Shown: in pieces, positions 44,926 to 54,538 of the stretch
Numbering within the stretch: the stretch's first letter is position 1
How the letters are laid out: every line of letters begins with the position of its first letter
Origin: Sulfitobacter sp. CW3
GTDB lineage: Bacteria; Pseudomonadota; Alphaproteobacteria; Rhodobacterales; Rhodobacteraceae
NCBI RefSeq assembly: GCF_019392245.1
Contig: NZ_JAHXRL010000003.1
Coordinates: 1 to 64,000 of the forward strand
Length of the DNA: 64,000 nt
Reading direction: 5' to 3'
Made by a program: the position numbers and the translations under genes
Notes under the pieces: generated by a model
The model's database searches: none
What the model was told of the DNA's origin: nothing
What the model saw: only the letters and a program-made list of their open reading frames with translations

Positions 44926-45435
44926 ATGTTCGATACAATGACGATCACTAAAGTAGCTGCCGGCCTGTTCGGGGCTTGGCTCATTCTGTTGCTTGGCAAG
45001 TTCGCCAGCGAAGAAATTTACCACGCCGAAGTGCATGGTGACGCGGGATATGTTGTCGAAGTCGCCTCGGCTGGCGGCGATGAACCGGCTGAAGATGCCG
45101 TTGATTTCTCGGCTGTGTTGGCATCTGCCGACATTGGTGCCGGTGAAAAAGTATTCCGCAAATGCGGTGCTTGCCACAAGGTTGGAAAAGGCGAAAACGC
45201 GGTTGGCCCGTATCTGTATGGTGTCGTAGGCCGCCCCGTGGATAGCGCTGAAGGTTTTGCAGCCTACTCTGGTAACCTTGAAAAATCCGCCGATGTTTGG
45301 ACGCCTGAGAACCTGAACAAGTTCCTGACCAAGCCAGCTGCATTTGCACCCGGCACCACCATGGGCTTCTCTGGTCTTGGCAAGATTGAAGATCGTGCGA
45401 ACGTGATCGCATATCTGGACAGCCTCGACGGCTGA
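44926..45435 (+). CDS. Membrane-anchored cytochrome c (CycM/c552-like)
   Basis: A 169-residue class I cytochrome c. An uncleaved N-terminal helix (TKVAAGLFGAWLILLLGKFA) anchors it, an acidic linker follows, and the haem motif is CGACH; the axial methionine lies in PGTTMGF. This layout is that of CycM/cytochrome cy in Rhodobacteraceae, which carry electrons from the bc1 complex to terminal oxidases, possibly here to the cbb3 enzyme. Start could be 44926 or the ATG at 44938. A strong terminator follows. Confidence 0.88.
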   Translation: MFDTMTITKVAAGLFGAWLILLLGKFASEEIYHAEVHGDAGYVVEVASAGGDEPAEDAVDFSAVLASADIGAGEKVFRKCGACHKVGKGENAVGPYLYGVVGRPVDSAEGFAAYSGNLEKSADVWTPENLNKFLTKPAAFAPGTTMGFSGLGKIEDRANVIAYLDSLDG

Positions 45436-45455
45436 TCTGCCACTTAGGTATTACG

Positions 45456-45484
45456 AAAGGCCGCCCCATTGTGGGCGGCCTTTT
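45456..45484 (+). terminator. Terminator after the cytochrome c gene
   Basis: AAAGGCCGCCC and GGGCGGCCTTT form an 11-base stem around a short loop (CATTGT), followed by TTG. It starts 20 bases after the cytochrome stop and works in both directions by symmetry of the A/T ends. Confidence 0.88.
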
Positions 45485-45606
45485 GCGTTTCGCGGTCGGA
45501 TTTCAACCAGATAACATATTCGCAACTTGTATCTTGGCGTTCTGCGCCGTTAGCTTGGGTGCACGAACGGCACCGCCGACACGATGATTTTGCAAAGGAA
45601 ACCCTG

Positions 45607-47538
45607 ATGCCCCGGACCCATGCCCGCGCTGCAATTCACGCCCGCACTATGACATCTCAAGCGTTTTGGATGATGTTTTTGACGTTGGGTGCCATGCTGG
45701 TGGGCGTCGCGGCCTATGCCCAAGAGGGCAAGATCATCCGCAGTCACGGCTATTCGTTTTACGGCGATCTGAAATACCCCGCCGACTACCCGCATTTCGA
45801 CTATGTGAACCCCGATGCCCCCAAGGGCGGCGAGATTTCGATTTCGACCCTTGGGACGTTTGATTCGATGAACCCCTATTCACGCAAGGGTCGTGGGGGC
45901 GCGTTAAGCACCACCATGTATGAAAGCCTGCTGGGCGAAGGTGTGGGTGGGGAAACCACGCCTGCGGATGTTTACGGCGAGAGCTATTGCCTGCTGTGTG
46001 AAAGCCTTGAGTACCCCGAAAGCAAGGATTGGGTGATTTTTCACATGCGCAAGGATGCCACGTTTTCGACAGGCGATCCGGTTACCGCGCATGACATCGT
46101 GTTCAGCCACAACCTGCTGTTGGATCAGGGCCTGAAATCCTATGGCGATGCCGTGCGTAAACGCATCCCCAAGGTCGAGGCGCTTGATGATTATACGGTC
46201 AAATTCTACTTTACCCCCGGCATTTCGCGCCGCAGCCTGATTGAACAAGTGGGCGGCGTGCCCGCGTGGTCGAAAAAATGGTTCGACGAAACCGGCGCGC
46301 GGCTGGACGAATCCCGGTTGATGACGTCGCCCGGATCGGGCCCCTATATGGTCGACACGGTCGATGTGAACCGGCGTATCGTCTACAAACGCAACCCTGA
46401 TTACTGGGGCGCTGATCTGCCGTTCAATGTGGGCCGCAATAACTTTGATACGATTCGTGTCGAATATTTCGGCGACGAAAATTCGGCGTTCGAGGCGTTT
46501 AAAGCGGGCGAATACACATTCCGCGCCGAGGGCAGTTCAAAGCAATGGGCGTCGGCCTATGATTTCCCCAAAGTCGATGCCGGCTATGTGGTGAAGGACG
46601 AGATCGCTGACGGATCGCCGCCAGCACCTGCGGGCATTGTGTTCAACCTTGGCCGCGAGGTTTTGCAAGACAAACGCGTGCGCGAGGCTGTTGCATTGGG
46701 CTTTAACTTTGAGTGGACGAATGAATCGCTGCAATACGGGTTGTTCAAACCGCGTGCGTCTTACATCCAGGACACGCATTTGATGGCCAGTGGAAAGCCG
46801 CAAGGCATGGAACTGGCCCTGCTGGAAAAGCTTGGCGATGTGGTTCCTGCTGAAATGCAGAGCGAAGATGCGGTTGTGCCGCACAGCTCTGACCCGTCTC
46901 GCCTGTTGGATCGCCGCAATCTGCGCCGCGCGATGAAACTGCTGGATGATGCCGGATGGGCCGTTGGCACGGATGGCAAACGCTATGACACAAATGGTAA
47001 ACCGCTGCGCCTGACGTTTTTGCTGAATTCATCCGGGTCGCCCACGCTATCGGCGATTATGGAAAACTTTATGTCGAACCTGACGAATATGGGCATCGAT
47101 GCCGTCCTCGAAAAAGTCGACAGTTCGCAATATACGGCCCGCGAACGGGACCGCGATTACGATCTGATTTATGGTGACTATCCGGCGTTTTTGGGTACCG
47201 GCACAGGTTTGACCCAGTTCTTTGGGTCAGAGGCGGCCAGCTATTCGCTGTTCAACCCTGCAGGTTTGGCCAGCCCGATGGTGGACGCGATTATCGAGGT
47301 GTCCCTTGCCGCGCAAACCAGGGATGAGGAACACGCCAGCCTGATGGCATTGGACCGTGCCTTGCGTCACGAATTCATCATGATCCCGACATGGTACAAC
47401 GACAGCTTTTGGACGGCGTATTATGACCAGTACGAGCACCCCGAAACCCAGCCTGCCTATGCCTTGGGCTATCTCGATTTCTGGTGGTACAACGCAGACA
47501 AAGCAGCGGCCTTGCGTGCCGCTGGTGCGCTGAGGTAA
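45607..47538 (+). CDS. yejA: ABC transporter substrate-binding protein, YejA-like
   Basis: A family 5 extracellular solute-binding protein of about 643 residues. After a basic N terminus, SQAFWMMFLTLGAMLVGVAA with YAQ is the signal peptide and cleavage site. The fold-specific segments GEISISTLGTFDSMNPY, FHMRKDATFSTGDPVTAHD and the C-terminal WYNDSFWTAYYDQYEHPE match YejA-like oligopeptide binders. AAAGGAAA precedes the ATG at 45607. It leads yejABEF, which imports peptides and peptide-nucleotide antibiotics such as microcin C in E. coli. Confidence 0.92.
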   Translation: MPRTHARAAIHARTMTSQAFWMMFLTLGAMLVGVAAYAQEGKIIRSHGYSFYGDLKYPADYPHFDYVNPDAPKGGEISISTLGTFDSMNPYSRKGRGGALSTTMYESLLGEGVGGETTPADVYGESYCLLCESLEYPESKDWVIFHMRKDATFSTGDPVTAHDIVFSHNLLLDQGLKSYGDAVRKRIPKVEALDDYTVKFYFTPGISRRSLIEQVGGVPAWSKKWFDETGARLDESRLMTSPGSGPYMVDTVDVNRRIVYKRNPDYWGADLPFNVGRNNFDTIRVEYFGDENSAFEAFKAGEYTFRAEGSSKQWASAYDFPKVDAGYVVKDEIADGSPPAPAGIVFNLGREVLQDKRVREAVALGFNFEWTNESLQYGLFKPRASYIQDTHLMASGKPQGMELALLEKLGDVVPAEMQSEDAVVPHSSDPSRLLDRRNLRRAMKLLDDAGWAVGTDGKRYDTNGKPLRLTFLLNSSGSPTLSAIMENFMSNLTNMGIDAVLEKVDSSQYTARERDRDYDLIYGDYPAFLGTGTGLTQFFGSEAASYSLFNPAGLASPMVDAIIEVSLAAQTRDEEHASLMALDRALRHEFIMIPTWYNDSFWTAYYDQYEHPETQPAYALGYLDFWWYNADKAAALRAAGALR

Positions 47539-47547
47539 ACGCCGCAT

Positions 47548-48636
47548 ATGGGCGCTTATATTCTTCGACGGCTATTGCTGATTATTCCGACATTGATCGG
47601 GATTATGCTGATCAACTTTGCGCTGGTGCAGTTCGTGCCCGGCGGCCCGGTTGAGCAGGCAATCGCCCGTATTCAAGGCGGCGGCGACGTGTTCGAAGGC
47701 TTCTCGGGCGGGGGGAATGACGCGGGCAATGCGGATGTTGCGGCCGCCAATGACAACTATGTTGGCGCGCGCGGTTTGCCCCCTGAATTTATCGCCGAAC
47801 TCGAGAAAGAGTTTGGTTTCGACAAGCCCCCGGTCGAGCGGTTCCTGACCATGATGTGGAACTATATGCGCTTTGATTTCGGAGAGAGCTATTTCAGGTC
47901 GATCAGTGTGATTGATCTGGTGAAGGAAAAGCTGCCGGTGTCGATTACGCTGGGGTTATGGTCAACGGTGATTGCCTATCTGGTGTCGATCCCGCTGGGT
48001 ATCCGCAAGGCGGTCAAGGACGGCACGGCCTTTGATACGTGGACATCGGGTGCGATCATTGCGGCCTATGCGATCCCGGGGTTTTTGTTCGCGATTTTGC
48101 TGCTGGTGCTGTTTGCCGGCGGGTCCTATTGGCAGATATTCCCGCTGCGGGGGCTGACATCGGATAATTTCGACCAGCTTAGCCCGCTGGCCAAGGTCGG
48201 CGATTATTTCTGGCACATCACTTTGCCGGTGTTGGCATCCACCATATCGGCCTTTGCGACGCTGACCTTGCTGACGAAAAACAGCTTTCTGGACGAGATC
48301 AAAAAACAATATGTGATGACAGCGCGGGCCAAGGGGTTGTCGGAGCGCAAGGTGTTATATGGTCATGTGTTCCGCAATGCGATGTTGATTGTGATTGCGG
48401 GATTCCCTGCGGTTTTCATCAGCGTGTTCTTTGGCGGGTCGTTGATTATCGAGACGATATTCAGCCTTGATGGGCTGGGGAGGTTGGGGTTCGAGGCGGC
48501 AGTCGCCCGCGATTACCCCATCGTGTTCGGCACCTTGTTTATCTTTGGTTTGATGGGGCTGGTGGTCGGTATTCTGTCTGATCTGATGTATGTATTCGTT
48601 GATCCCCGGATCGACTTTGAGCGGCGCGAGGGATGA
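47548..48636 (+). CDS. yejB: ABC transporter permease YejB
   Basis: A 362-residue inner-membrane permease of the DppB/OppB type with about six helices. The start [20 protein letters not shown] and FVPGGPVEQ are typical, and the long insertion ([19 protein letters not shown]) between helices 1 and 2 is a YejB trait. The EAA loop is near [20 protein letters not shown]. The ATG follows yejA after nine bases. It pairs with YejE. Confidence 0.94.
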   Translation: MGAYILRRLLLIIPTLIGIMLINFALVQFVPGGPVEQAIARIQGGGDVFEGFSGGGNDAGNADVAAANDNYVGARGLPPEFIAELEKEFGFDKPPVERFLTMMWNYMRFDFGESYFRSISVIDLVKEKLPVSITLGLWSTVIAYLVSIPLGIRKAVKDGTAFDTWTSGAIIAAYAIPGFLFAILLLVLFAGGSYWQIFPLRGLTSDNFDQLSPLAKVGDYFWHITLPVLASTISAFATLTLLTKNSFLDEIKKQYVMTARAKGLSERKVLYGHVFRNAMLIVIAGFPAVFISVFFGGSLIIETIFSLDGLGRLGFEAAVARDYPIVFGTLFIFGLMGLVVGILSDLMYVFVDPRIDFERREG

Positions 48637-48640
48637 TCTG

Positions 48641-49747
48641 ATGGCATTATCCCCCCTCAACCAGCGCCGCTGGCACAATTTCACCCGCAACCGCCGCGCC
48701 TATTGGAGCCTTTGGATTTTCGCGATCCTGTTCGGGATTTCGCTGTTCGCCGAGTTCGTGGCGAACGACAAACCGATCCTGGTTAATTATCGCGGCGAAT
48801 ACTTCATGCCGATCTTTCAGTTTTATCCTGAAACGGCGTTTGGCGGCGATTTCCAGACCGAAGCCGTTTATCGTGACCCCGAGGTGAAATGCCTGATCGC
48901 GACCGGGGGCATGGTGGGCTGTTTTGACGACCCAGATCAGATGATCGAGGACGCGCAAGACGGGGAAATCGAGGGCCAAGAGATTGAAAAAGGCTGGTCG
49001 ATTTGGCCGCTGATCCCCTATTCGTTTAACACCGCTGTTGACCGCCCCGGTGCGGCACCGTTGCCGCCCAACCGGCAGAACCTGCTGGGCACAGATGGCA
49101 CCAAGCGCGACGTGTTGGCGCGGGTCATTCACGGGTTCCGGTTGTCGATCCTGTTTACCTTGATTGTGACGGGGGCAGCATCGTTGATCGGTATTATCGC
49201 GGGTGCGGTTCAGGGGTTCTTTGGCGGTTGGACGGACCTGATTTTCCAACGGGTGATCGAGATCTGGTCGTCTACCCCGTCGCTGTATGTGATCATCATT
49301 ATGTTCGCTATTCTGGGGCGCAGTTTCTGGCTGCTGGTGTTTCTGCTGGTGTTGTTCAGTTGGACGTCGTTGGTGGGCGTTGTGCGCGCCGAATTCTTGC
49401 GTGCGCGGAACCTTGAATATGTGCGGGCCGCGCGCGCGCTTGGGGTTGGGAACGTGACGATCATGTTCCGCCACATGCTGCCCAACGCGATGGTGGCGCT
49501 GCTGACGATGCTGCCCTTTATCATCACCGGCACCATCAGCACGCTCGCGATCCTCGACTTTTTGGGCTTTGGTTTGCCATCCTCGGCCCCGTCACTGGGC
49601 GAACTGACATTGCAAGCGAAACAGAACCTGCAAGCGCCTTGGCTGGCATTCACCGCGTTCTTCACCTTTGCCATCATGTTGTCTTTGCTGATCTTTATCT
49701 TTGAAGGGATCCGCGACGCATTCGACCCAAGAAAGACTTTCTCATGA
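48641..49747 (+). CDS. yejE: ABC transporter permease YejE
   Basis: A 368-residue DppC/OppC-type permease. The N terminus MALSPLNQRRWHNFTRNRRA and a large periplasmic segment (GEYFMPIFQFYPETAFGGDF) after helix 1 are YejE features. The transport signature is near YVRAARALGVGNVTIMFRHM. GAGGGATG lies just before the ATG, four bases after the yejB stop. Its stop overlaps the start of an added small membrane-protein gene (ATGA). Confidence 0.94.
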   Translation: MALSPLNQRRWHNFTRNRRAYWSLWIFAILFGISLFAEFVANDKPILVNYRGEYFMPIFQFYPETAFGGDFQTEAVYRDPEVKCLIATGGMVGCFDDPDQMIEDAQDGEIEGQEIEKGWSIWPLIPYSFNTAVDRPGAAPLPPNRQNLLGTDGTKRDVLARVIHGFRLSILFTLIVTGAASLIGIIAGAVQGFFGGWTDLIFQRVIEIWSSTPSLYVIIIMFAILGRSFWLLVFLLVLFSWTSLVGVVRAEFLRARNLEYVRAARALGVGNVTIMFRHMLPNAMVALLTMLPFIITGTISTLAILDFLGFGLPSSAPSLGELTLQAKQNLQAPWLAFTAFFTFAIMLSLLIFIFEGIRDAFDPRKTFS

Positions 49748-50043
49748 GCGGTGACATGCGCCGGTCGGTGCCGGAAATAGCTGCGACGTTGATCTATGCC
49801 GTGTCGGTAACCGTGGCGATCGGGGTGACGCTTTGGCTGATCCGCGCGGTGTTTTTGGCACCGGGCGATACGGTCGGGTTTCTGTTTCGCGTTCTTGAAA
49901 CGCGGTTTTTGCCAACCACGCTGGTCGTGCTTTTGGGATGTTGGAGCGTCGCGTTGATCAGATTGCCCCCGGTCTGGCTGCGGCTTTTATGTGCCCCGAT
50001 GGCGGCGTGGGGCGTTTATGCTTTGACGGTGTTTGTACCATGA
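49744..50043 (+). CDS. Small membrane protein between yejE and yejF
   Basis: A 99-residue hydrophobic protein with three likely membrane helices (about 10-35, 45-72 and 75-98). Its start overlaps the yejE stop (ATGA 49744-49747) and its stop overlaps the yejF start (ATGA 50040-50043), so it is translated with the transporter. The E. coli yejABEF operon, as I recall it, has no such gene. I do not recognise a family; it may be an accessory subunit or regulator of the importer. Confidence 0.75.
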   Translation: MSGDMRRSVPEIAATLIYAVSVTVAIGVTLWLIRAVFLAPGDTVGFLFRVLETRFLPTTLVVLLGCWSVALIRLPPVWLRLLCAPMAAWGVYALTVFVP

Positions 50044-51632
50044 CCGATATAAAACCCGCTTTGCTCGAGGTTCAAAACCTGCGTGTTTCCTTTCGTCAGG
50101 AGGGGGCATTAACGCAGGCCGTTAAAGGCGTTTCCTTTACGCTTGAGCGTGGCGAGACCGTTGCCTTGGTCGGTGAATCCGGGTCGGGAAAATCCGTATC
50201 CGCGCTGAGCACGGTGTCGCTGTTGGGTGACAGCGCCGAGGTGTCGGGCTCTGTTCTTTATGACGGGCAGCAGATGATCGGGGCAGGGGATGACCTGCTG
50301 CGAAAGGTGCGCGGGAACGATATTAGTTTTATTTTTCAAGAGCCTATGACATCGCTGAACCCGTTGCATACGATTGAAAAGCAGTTGGGAGAATCGCTTG
50401 CCCTGCATCAAGGTGTGGTTGGCCGGGCGGCGCGGCAGCGGATCCTTGAACTGCTGAACAAGGTCGGGATCAACGACGCAGAAACCCGTTTGGGGGCCTA
50501 TCCGCATCAATTGTCGGGCGGGCAACGGCAGCGTGTGATGATCGCCATGGCGCTGGCCAACAAGCCTGATGTGTTGATCGCGGACGAGCCGACAACGGCG
50601 CTGGACGTGACCATTCAGGCGCAGATTTTGGATTTGCTGAAAGACCTGAAAGACAGCGAGGGGATGGGCCTGCTGTTCATCACCCACGACCTTGGGATCG
50701 TGCGCCGGATCGCGGACCGTGTTTGCGTCATGCAACATGGCGAAATTGTCGAGCAAGGCCCAACAGCCGAGATTTTCGATAACCCCCAACATGCCTATAC
50801 GCAAAAGCTGTTGGGGGCGGAGCCATCGGGCCGCCCCGATCCCGTGCCGGCAGATGCCGAGGTGATCGCAAGCACAGATCACCTGAAGGTTTGGTTCCCC
50901 ATTCAGCAGGGGTTCCTGCGCAAAACTGTTGATTATGTCAAAGCGGTGAACGACGCGAGCCTGACAGTGCGTGCAGGTGAAACCATTGGTATCGTGGGGG
51001 AATCCGGGTCGGGCAAGACCACGATGGCGTTGGCAATTATGCGGCTGATTGCATCCGAGGGTGGCATCAGCTTCACGGGGCAGGACGTGCGCAAATGGTC
51101 GACGCGGGAATTGCGACGCCTGCGCAAAGACATGCAAATCGTTTTTCAGGACCCGTTCGGCAGCCTGTCGCCGCGGATGACCTGCATGCAGATCATCGCC
51201 GAGGGGCTGACCGTTCACAACGTGGACCCCGACCGAAACCAGCGCGAGCTGGTGCGCGACGTGATGGTCGAAGTGGGGTTGGACCCCGCCACGATGGATC
51301 GGTATCCGCACGAGTTTTCAGGGGGTCAGCGTCAGCGCATTGCGATTGCACGCGCGATGGTACTGCGCCCGCGTTTGCTGGTGCTGGACGAGCCTACATC
51401 GGCGTTGGATATGACCGTGCAGGTGCAAATCGTTGATCTGTTGCGCAATCTTCAGCGCAAATACGGGCTGGCGTATTTGTTCATCAGCCACGACCTGAAA
51501 GTCGTGCGCGCGATGTCGCATAAGGTGATCGTAATGAAGCGCGGGGACGTTGTTGAATATGGCGACGCCGATACGCTGTATGAGAACCCGAAATCGGATT
51601 ACACGCGCGCTTTGTTGCAGGCGACGACCTAA
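50040..51632 (+). CDS. yejF: ABC transporter ATP-binding protein YejF (two ATPase domains)
   Basis: A 530-residue fused ATPase. Domain 1 (~1-265) has Walker [11 protein letters not shown], signature [13 protein letters not shown] and Walker [13 protein letters not shown]; domain 2 (~280-530) has [25 protein letters not shown] and [12 protein letters not shown]. Two complete ATPase units in one chain is the DppD/DppF fusion seen in YejF. It powers the YejB/YejE channel. The start at 50040 overlaps the upstream small gene; an upstream open frame is not used. Confidence 0.95.
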   Translation: MTDIKPALLEVQNLRVSFRQEGALTQAVKGVSFTLERGETVALVGESGSGKSVSALSTVSLLGDSAEVSGSVLYDGQQMIGAGDDLLRKVRGNDISFIFQEPMTSLNPLHTIEKQLGESLALHQGVVGRAARQRILELLNKVGINDAETRLGAYPHQLSGGQRQRVMIAMALANKPDVLIADEPTTALDVTIQAQILDLLKDLKDSEGMGLLFITHDLGIVRRIADRVCVMQHGEIVEQGPTAEIFDNPQHAYTQKLLGAEPSGRPDPVPADAEVIASTDHLKVWFPIQQGFLRKTVDYVKAVNDASLTVRAGETIGIVGESGSGKTTMALAIMRLIASEGGISFTGQDVRKWSTRELRRLRKDMQIVFQDPFGSLSPRMTCMQIIAEGLTVHNVDPDRNQRELVRDVMVEVGLDPATMDRYPHEFSGGQRQRIAIARAMVLRPRLLVLDEPTSALDMTVQVQIVDLLRNLQRKYGLAYLFISHDLKVVRAMSHKVIVMKRGDVVEYGDADTLYENPKSDYTRALLQATT

Positions 51633-51635
51633 GCA

Positions 51636-51686
51636 CTAAGCACGAGAAGGTCGTTTCGCCTGTAACCTTGGCAAGGTCGTGCTTAG
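51636..51686. terminator. Inverted repeat between yejF and the carboxypeptidase gene
   Basis: CTAAGCACGA at 51636-51645 pairs perfectly with TCGTGCTTAG at 51677-51686 across a 31-base loop that itself contains AAGG/CCTT pairings. It lies between convergent genes and overlaps the carboxypeptidase stop, so it is a candidate bidirectional terminator, although no T-tract is present. Confidence 0.5.
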
Positions 51687-53158
51687 CTTGGTCCAATCAT
51701 GAAACAGCTGACGTTGCGGGCGGCCAGACGGCGGCAGGCCAGATCGGCGGTTTCGCGGGTCATCCCCAGAAAATTCGCATCATACCCTTGGGGGCGTTGG
51801 ACCACTTTGCGCAGTGTGCCATCGAGCGTCGAAATCTCGGACAGGGCGGTTTTGACCAGAACGGTTTCGGCGGCATAGCGGCTGGGGAAGCGGCCCACAT
51901 TGACGCCCCAGTGACGGCCGCCGGATGTTGAAACGCGGGTCACCACCTCTTGCTGTTGCGGCGGCGCTTTCTGGACTTGTGTCGGGGTAATTGACGCGAT
52001 CAGCCCAGCTGGACGCGCTGCGGGGCGCGGGGACACTGCGGCAAGGCTGGCGGGTTGCACATCCTTGACGGGGGCCGCTGCGACGGCCTGTTCGATTGCG
52101 GCTGTGATGTCTTCGGCCAACAAGGGCGACGTGGCCACCGGGGCCTCGGCTGTGGCGATAACCACGGCGTCGTCGGTTGTGGGGCGCAAGTGCGGCCGCT
52201 TGGATGTTGTGACCGCGCCAACAAGGCGAATTGTCTTGCCTGCGCCACCCGGTGTGCTGGCTGAATTGTTGGCAACGGGCGTGTCTTCGATATCTGCGTA
52301 AAGGGGTTTGGCGGGTTTCAAAAGCGGCGCTTTGGAGGGGGCGCGGCGGAAGCCCAGATCCATCAATTCGGCAACTTTCGCGTTGCGTGCGGTGGTCGAC
52401 GTGCCGCCAAAGACGGTCACGATGACCCGTTCATTCCCACGCTCTGCCGAGGCGGTCAAGTTAAAGCCGGCGGCCCGTGTGTACCCTGTTTTGATCCCGT
52501 CGGCACCCTTGTAGGAGGTGAGAAACCGGCGGTTTGTATGGCTAACCTTGCGGACGCCAGCATCTGCCGTGATGCGGGAAAACAGGTTATAATATTCGGG
52601 GAAATCATACAGCAGATGGCGGCCCATCGTGGTCATGTCGCGGGCGGTGGACATGTGACCGGCTTCGGTCAGACCGTGGGCGTTTTTGAAGGTTGTGTTG
52701 GTCATGCCAAGCGCCTTGGCGGTGCGGTTCATGCGGCGGGCGAACTTGGCCTCTGAGCCAGAGATCGCTTCGCCGATTGCGGTGGCGGCATCGTTGGCTG
52801 ATTTTACCGCAGCGCCGCGGATCAGGTAGCGCAGTGCAATGGTCTGACCCGGCCGCATACCCAGTTTGCTGGGCGGCTCGGATGCGGCGTGCGAGCTGAT
52901 CTTGACCTGTGTATCGAGAGAGATTTCGCCCCGCTTGATCGCATCAAATGCGATGTAAAGTGTCATCATTTTTGTGAGGGATGCGGGATGCAATCGCGTG
53001 TCGGCATTTCGCGAATGAAGAACCTCGCCAGTGCGGGCATCAATGACGTACGCGGCGTAGGGAGCCGCCATGGCGCTAAGGGGTAGCACCACCAAAATCC
53101 AGATAGCCGCAAGAATGAATAGCCCATACCGGGCCGGCTGCACGCGCCGCGCTCTCAT
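51683..53158 (-). CDS. D-alanyl-D-alanine carboxypeptidase with SPOR domain
   Basis: A 491-residue penicillin-binding protein of the S11 family. The signal peptide is LFILAAIWILVVLPLSAMAA. The three serine-transferase motifs are S60-x-x-K63 (SLTK), S120-A-N122 and K223-T-G225. A long low-complexity linker (about 290-410) leads to a C-terminal SPOR domain (VNVGRFPSRYAAETVL), which binds septal peptidoglycan. It trims the terminal D-alanine of peptidoglycan in the periplasm. The catalytic-plus-SPOR arrangement is common in Rhodobacteraceae. No membrane-anchor helix is seen at the C terminus. Confidence 0.93.
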   Translation of the reverse strand: MRARRVQPARYGLFILAAIWILVVLPLSAMAAPYAAYVIDARTGEVLHSRNADTRLHPASLTKMMTLYIAFDAIKRGEISLDTQVKISSHAASEPPSKLGMRPGQTIALRYLIRGAAVKSANDAATAIGEAISGSEAKFARRMNRTAKALGMTNTTFKNAHGLTEAGHMSTARDMTTMGRHLLYDFPEYYNLFSRITADAGVRKVSHTNRRFLTSYKGADGIKTGYTRAAGFNLTASAERGNERVIVTVFGGTSTTARNAKVAELMDLGFRRAPSKAPLLKPAKPLYADIEDTPVANNSASTPGGAGKTIRLVGAVTTSKRPHLRPTTDDAVVIATAEAPVATSPLLAEDITAAIEQAVAAAPVKDVQPASLAAVSPRPAARPAGLIASITPTQVQKAPPQQQEVVTRVSTSGGRHWGVNVGRFPSRYAAETVLVKTALSEISTLDGTLRKVVQRPQGYDANFLGMTRETADLACRRLAARNVSCFMIGPS

Positions 53159-53408
53159 GATAACTGCCTTTGCTCTGCCTCGGACCGCCGATTTTTCGAC
53201 TGGCCACTAATTATTAAGGTTACCGTACCACACACCGCTTTTTCGATAAACCCTTTGAAATCAAGGATCACATAAAAAGGTGAATTTTCTGTAAGCCACA
53301 TTTAGCGGGTGCGATTCGAGTAACCACTACAGAAGCGATTGTGACGTCAATGTGGCGTTAGTTGGGTGGGAATCATGCGAATCTCGGGTCGCAGATTGCG
53401 CGTGGAAA

Positions 53409-54101
53409 TCAGCTTAGAATTTGTTCTAATTCTGACAGATCGGCGATTTGCCGAAACCGGGGCGCGTGATCGGGGGCGTCGGCATGTTCAAGCGCCCAGG
53501 TCTGACCGTGGGGCACGTGAATGCCCCAACCGCCAGCATCGACCATCGGGACCACGTCGGACTTCATCGAATTTCCGACCATCATGCCGCGTTCGGCCCC
53601 GTCACCAAACTGGTTAAAGATGCGCGTATAGGTCGCCGGGGTCTTGTCCGACACGATCTCGATCCCGTCGAACATGTCGCGCAAACCGGAGAGCGCGAGT
53701 TTGCGTTCCTGGTCCAACAGATCGCCCTTGGTAATCAGGACGAGTTTATACCGGCCTTGCAGCGCCTCAAGGGTTTCTTGGGCGTGGGGGAGCAGATCGA
53801 CGGGATGAGACAGCATTTCGCGGCCCGCATCCAGAATTTCAGCGATGACAGGGGCGGGAACCTTGCCATCGGTCACATCGATGGCGGTTTCGATCATTGA
53901 AAGGGTGAAGCCTTTGATTCCAAAGCCATAATGCGGAATGTTGCGGCGTTCCGCGACAAGCAAACGATCCATCAGCGTATCGGGCGCAGTATGATCGCGC
54001 AGCAGGTCGGCAAAGCGGTCTTGGGTCAGGACGAAATAATGCTCGTTGTGCCAAAGCGTGTCGTCGGCATCAAACCCGATCATCGTTAACGGCTTGGCCA
54101 T
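53409..54101 (-). CDS. HAD family hydrolase
   Basis: A 230-residue haloacid-dehalogenase-fold phosphatase. Motif I is GFDADDTLW with both aspartates, motif II is LITKGD, the lysine follows near QERKLALSG, and motif IV is MVGNSMKSDVVP. A helical cap lies between motifs I and II. Substrate unknown. It is divergent from clpS across 92 bases and 250 bases from the carboxypeptidase gene; that gap holds presumed promoters and nothing else I can identify. Confidence 0.9.
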   Translation of the reverse strand: MAKPLTMIGFDADDTLWHNEHYFVLTQDRFADLLRDHTAPDTLMDRLLVAERRNIPHYGFGIKGFTLSMIETAIDVTDGKVPAPVIAEILDAGREMLSHPVDLLPHAQETLEALQGRYKLVLITKGDLLDQERKLALSGLRDMFDGIEIVSDKTPATYTRIFNQFGDGAERGMMVGNSMKSDVVPMVDAGGWGIHVPHGQTWALEHADAPDHAPRFRQIADLSELEQILS

Positions 54102-54193
54102 CTTTCCAAGATCCTCTTTTATAATGTCCGTTTCAGGCTATATAGACGCTTATACGACTCACTTGAACCTCTTCTCTCGCAGCAGGAGCAGCA

Positions 54194-54535
54194 ATGCGCC
54201 TTGATGATATTATGATGGCTGGCAAGGATCGCGACGACGAAGACGTCGATCTGCTGACCAAAGTCAAACCCAAGACAAAGCGGCCGCCGCTGTATAAGGT
54301 GATGCTGCTGAACGACGATTTCACACCGATGGAATTTGTTGTGCACGTGCTTGAACGTTTCTTTGGTCTGAACCATGCGCAAGCGTTCGAAATTATGCTG
54401 ACGGTTCACAAAAAAGGGTTGGCGGTCGTGGGTGTGTTCAGTCACGAAATCGCCGAAACCAAAGTGGCGCAAGTCATGGATTTCGCCCGCAGGCATCAGC
54501 ACCCGCTGCAATGCACAATGGAAAAAGAAGAATAA
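54194..54535 (+). CDS. clpS: ATP-dependent Clp protease adaptor ClpS
   Basis: A 113-residue adaptor. An acidic, flexible N-terminal extension ([20 protein letters not shown]) precedes the ClpS core [20 protein letters not shown], with the N-degron-binding NDD and the [19 protein letters not shown] stretch. ClpS delivers N-end-rule substrates to ClpAP. AGGAGCAGCA places the ATG well. clpA is not adjacent here; an RsmC-like methyltransferase gene follows three bases later. Confidence 0.96.
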   Translation: MRLDDIMMAGKDRDDEDVDLLTKVKPKTKRPPLYKVMLLNDDFTPMEFVVHVLERFFGLNHAQAFEIMLTVHKKGLAVVGVFSHEIAETKVAQVMDFARRHQHPLQCTMEKEE

Positions 54536-54538
54536 CAC

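Noticed and set aside
50109..51311. 400-codon open frame opposite yejF
   Set aside because: Antisense shadow of a well-conserved double ATPase; no recognisable motif.
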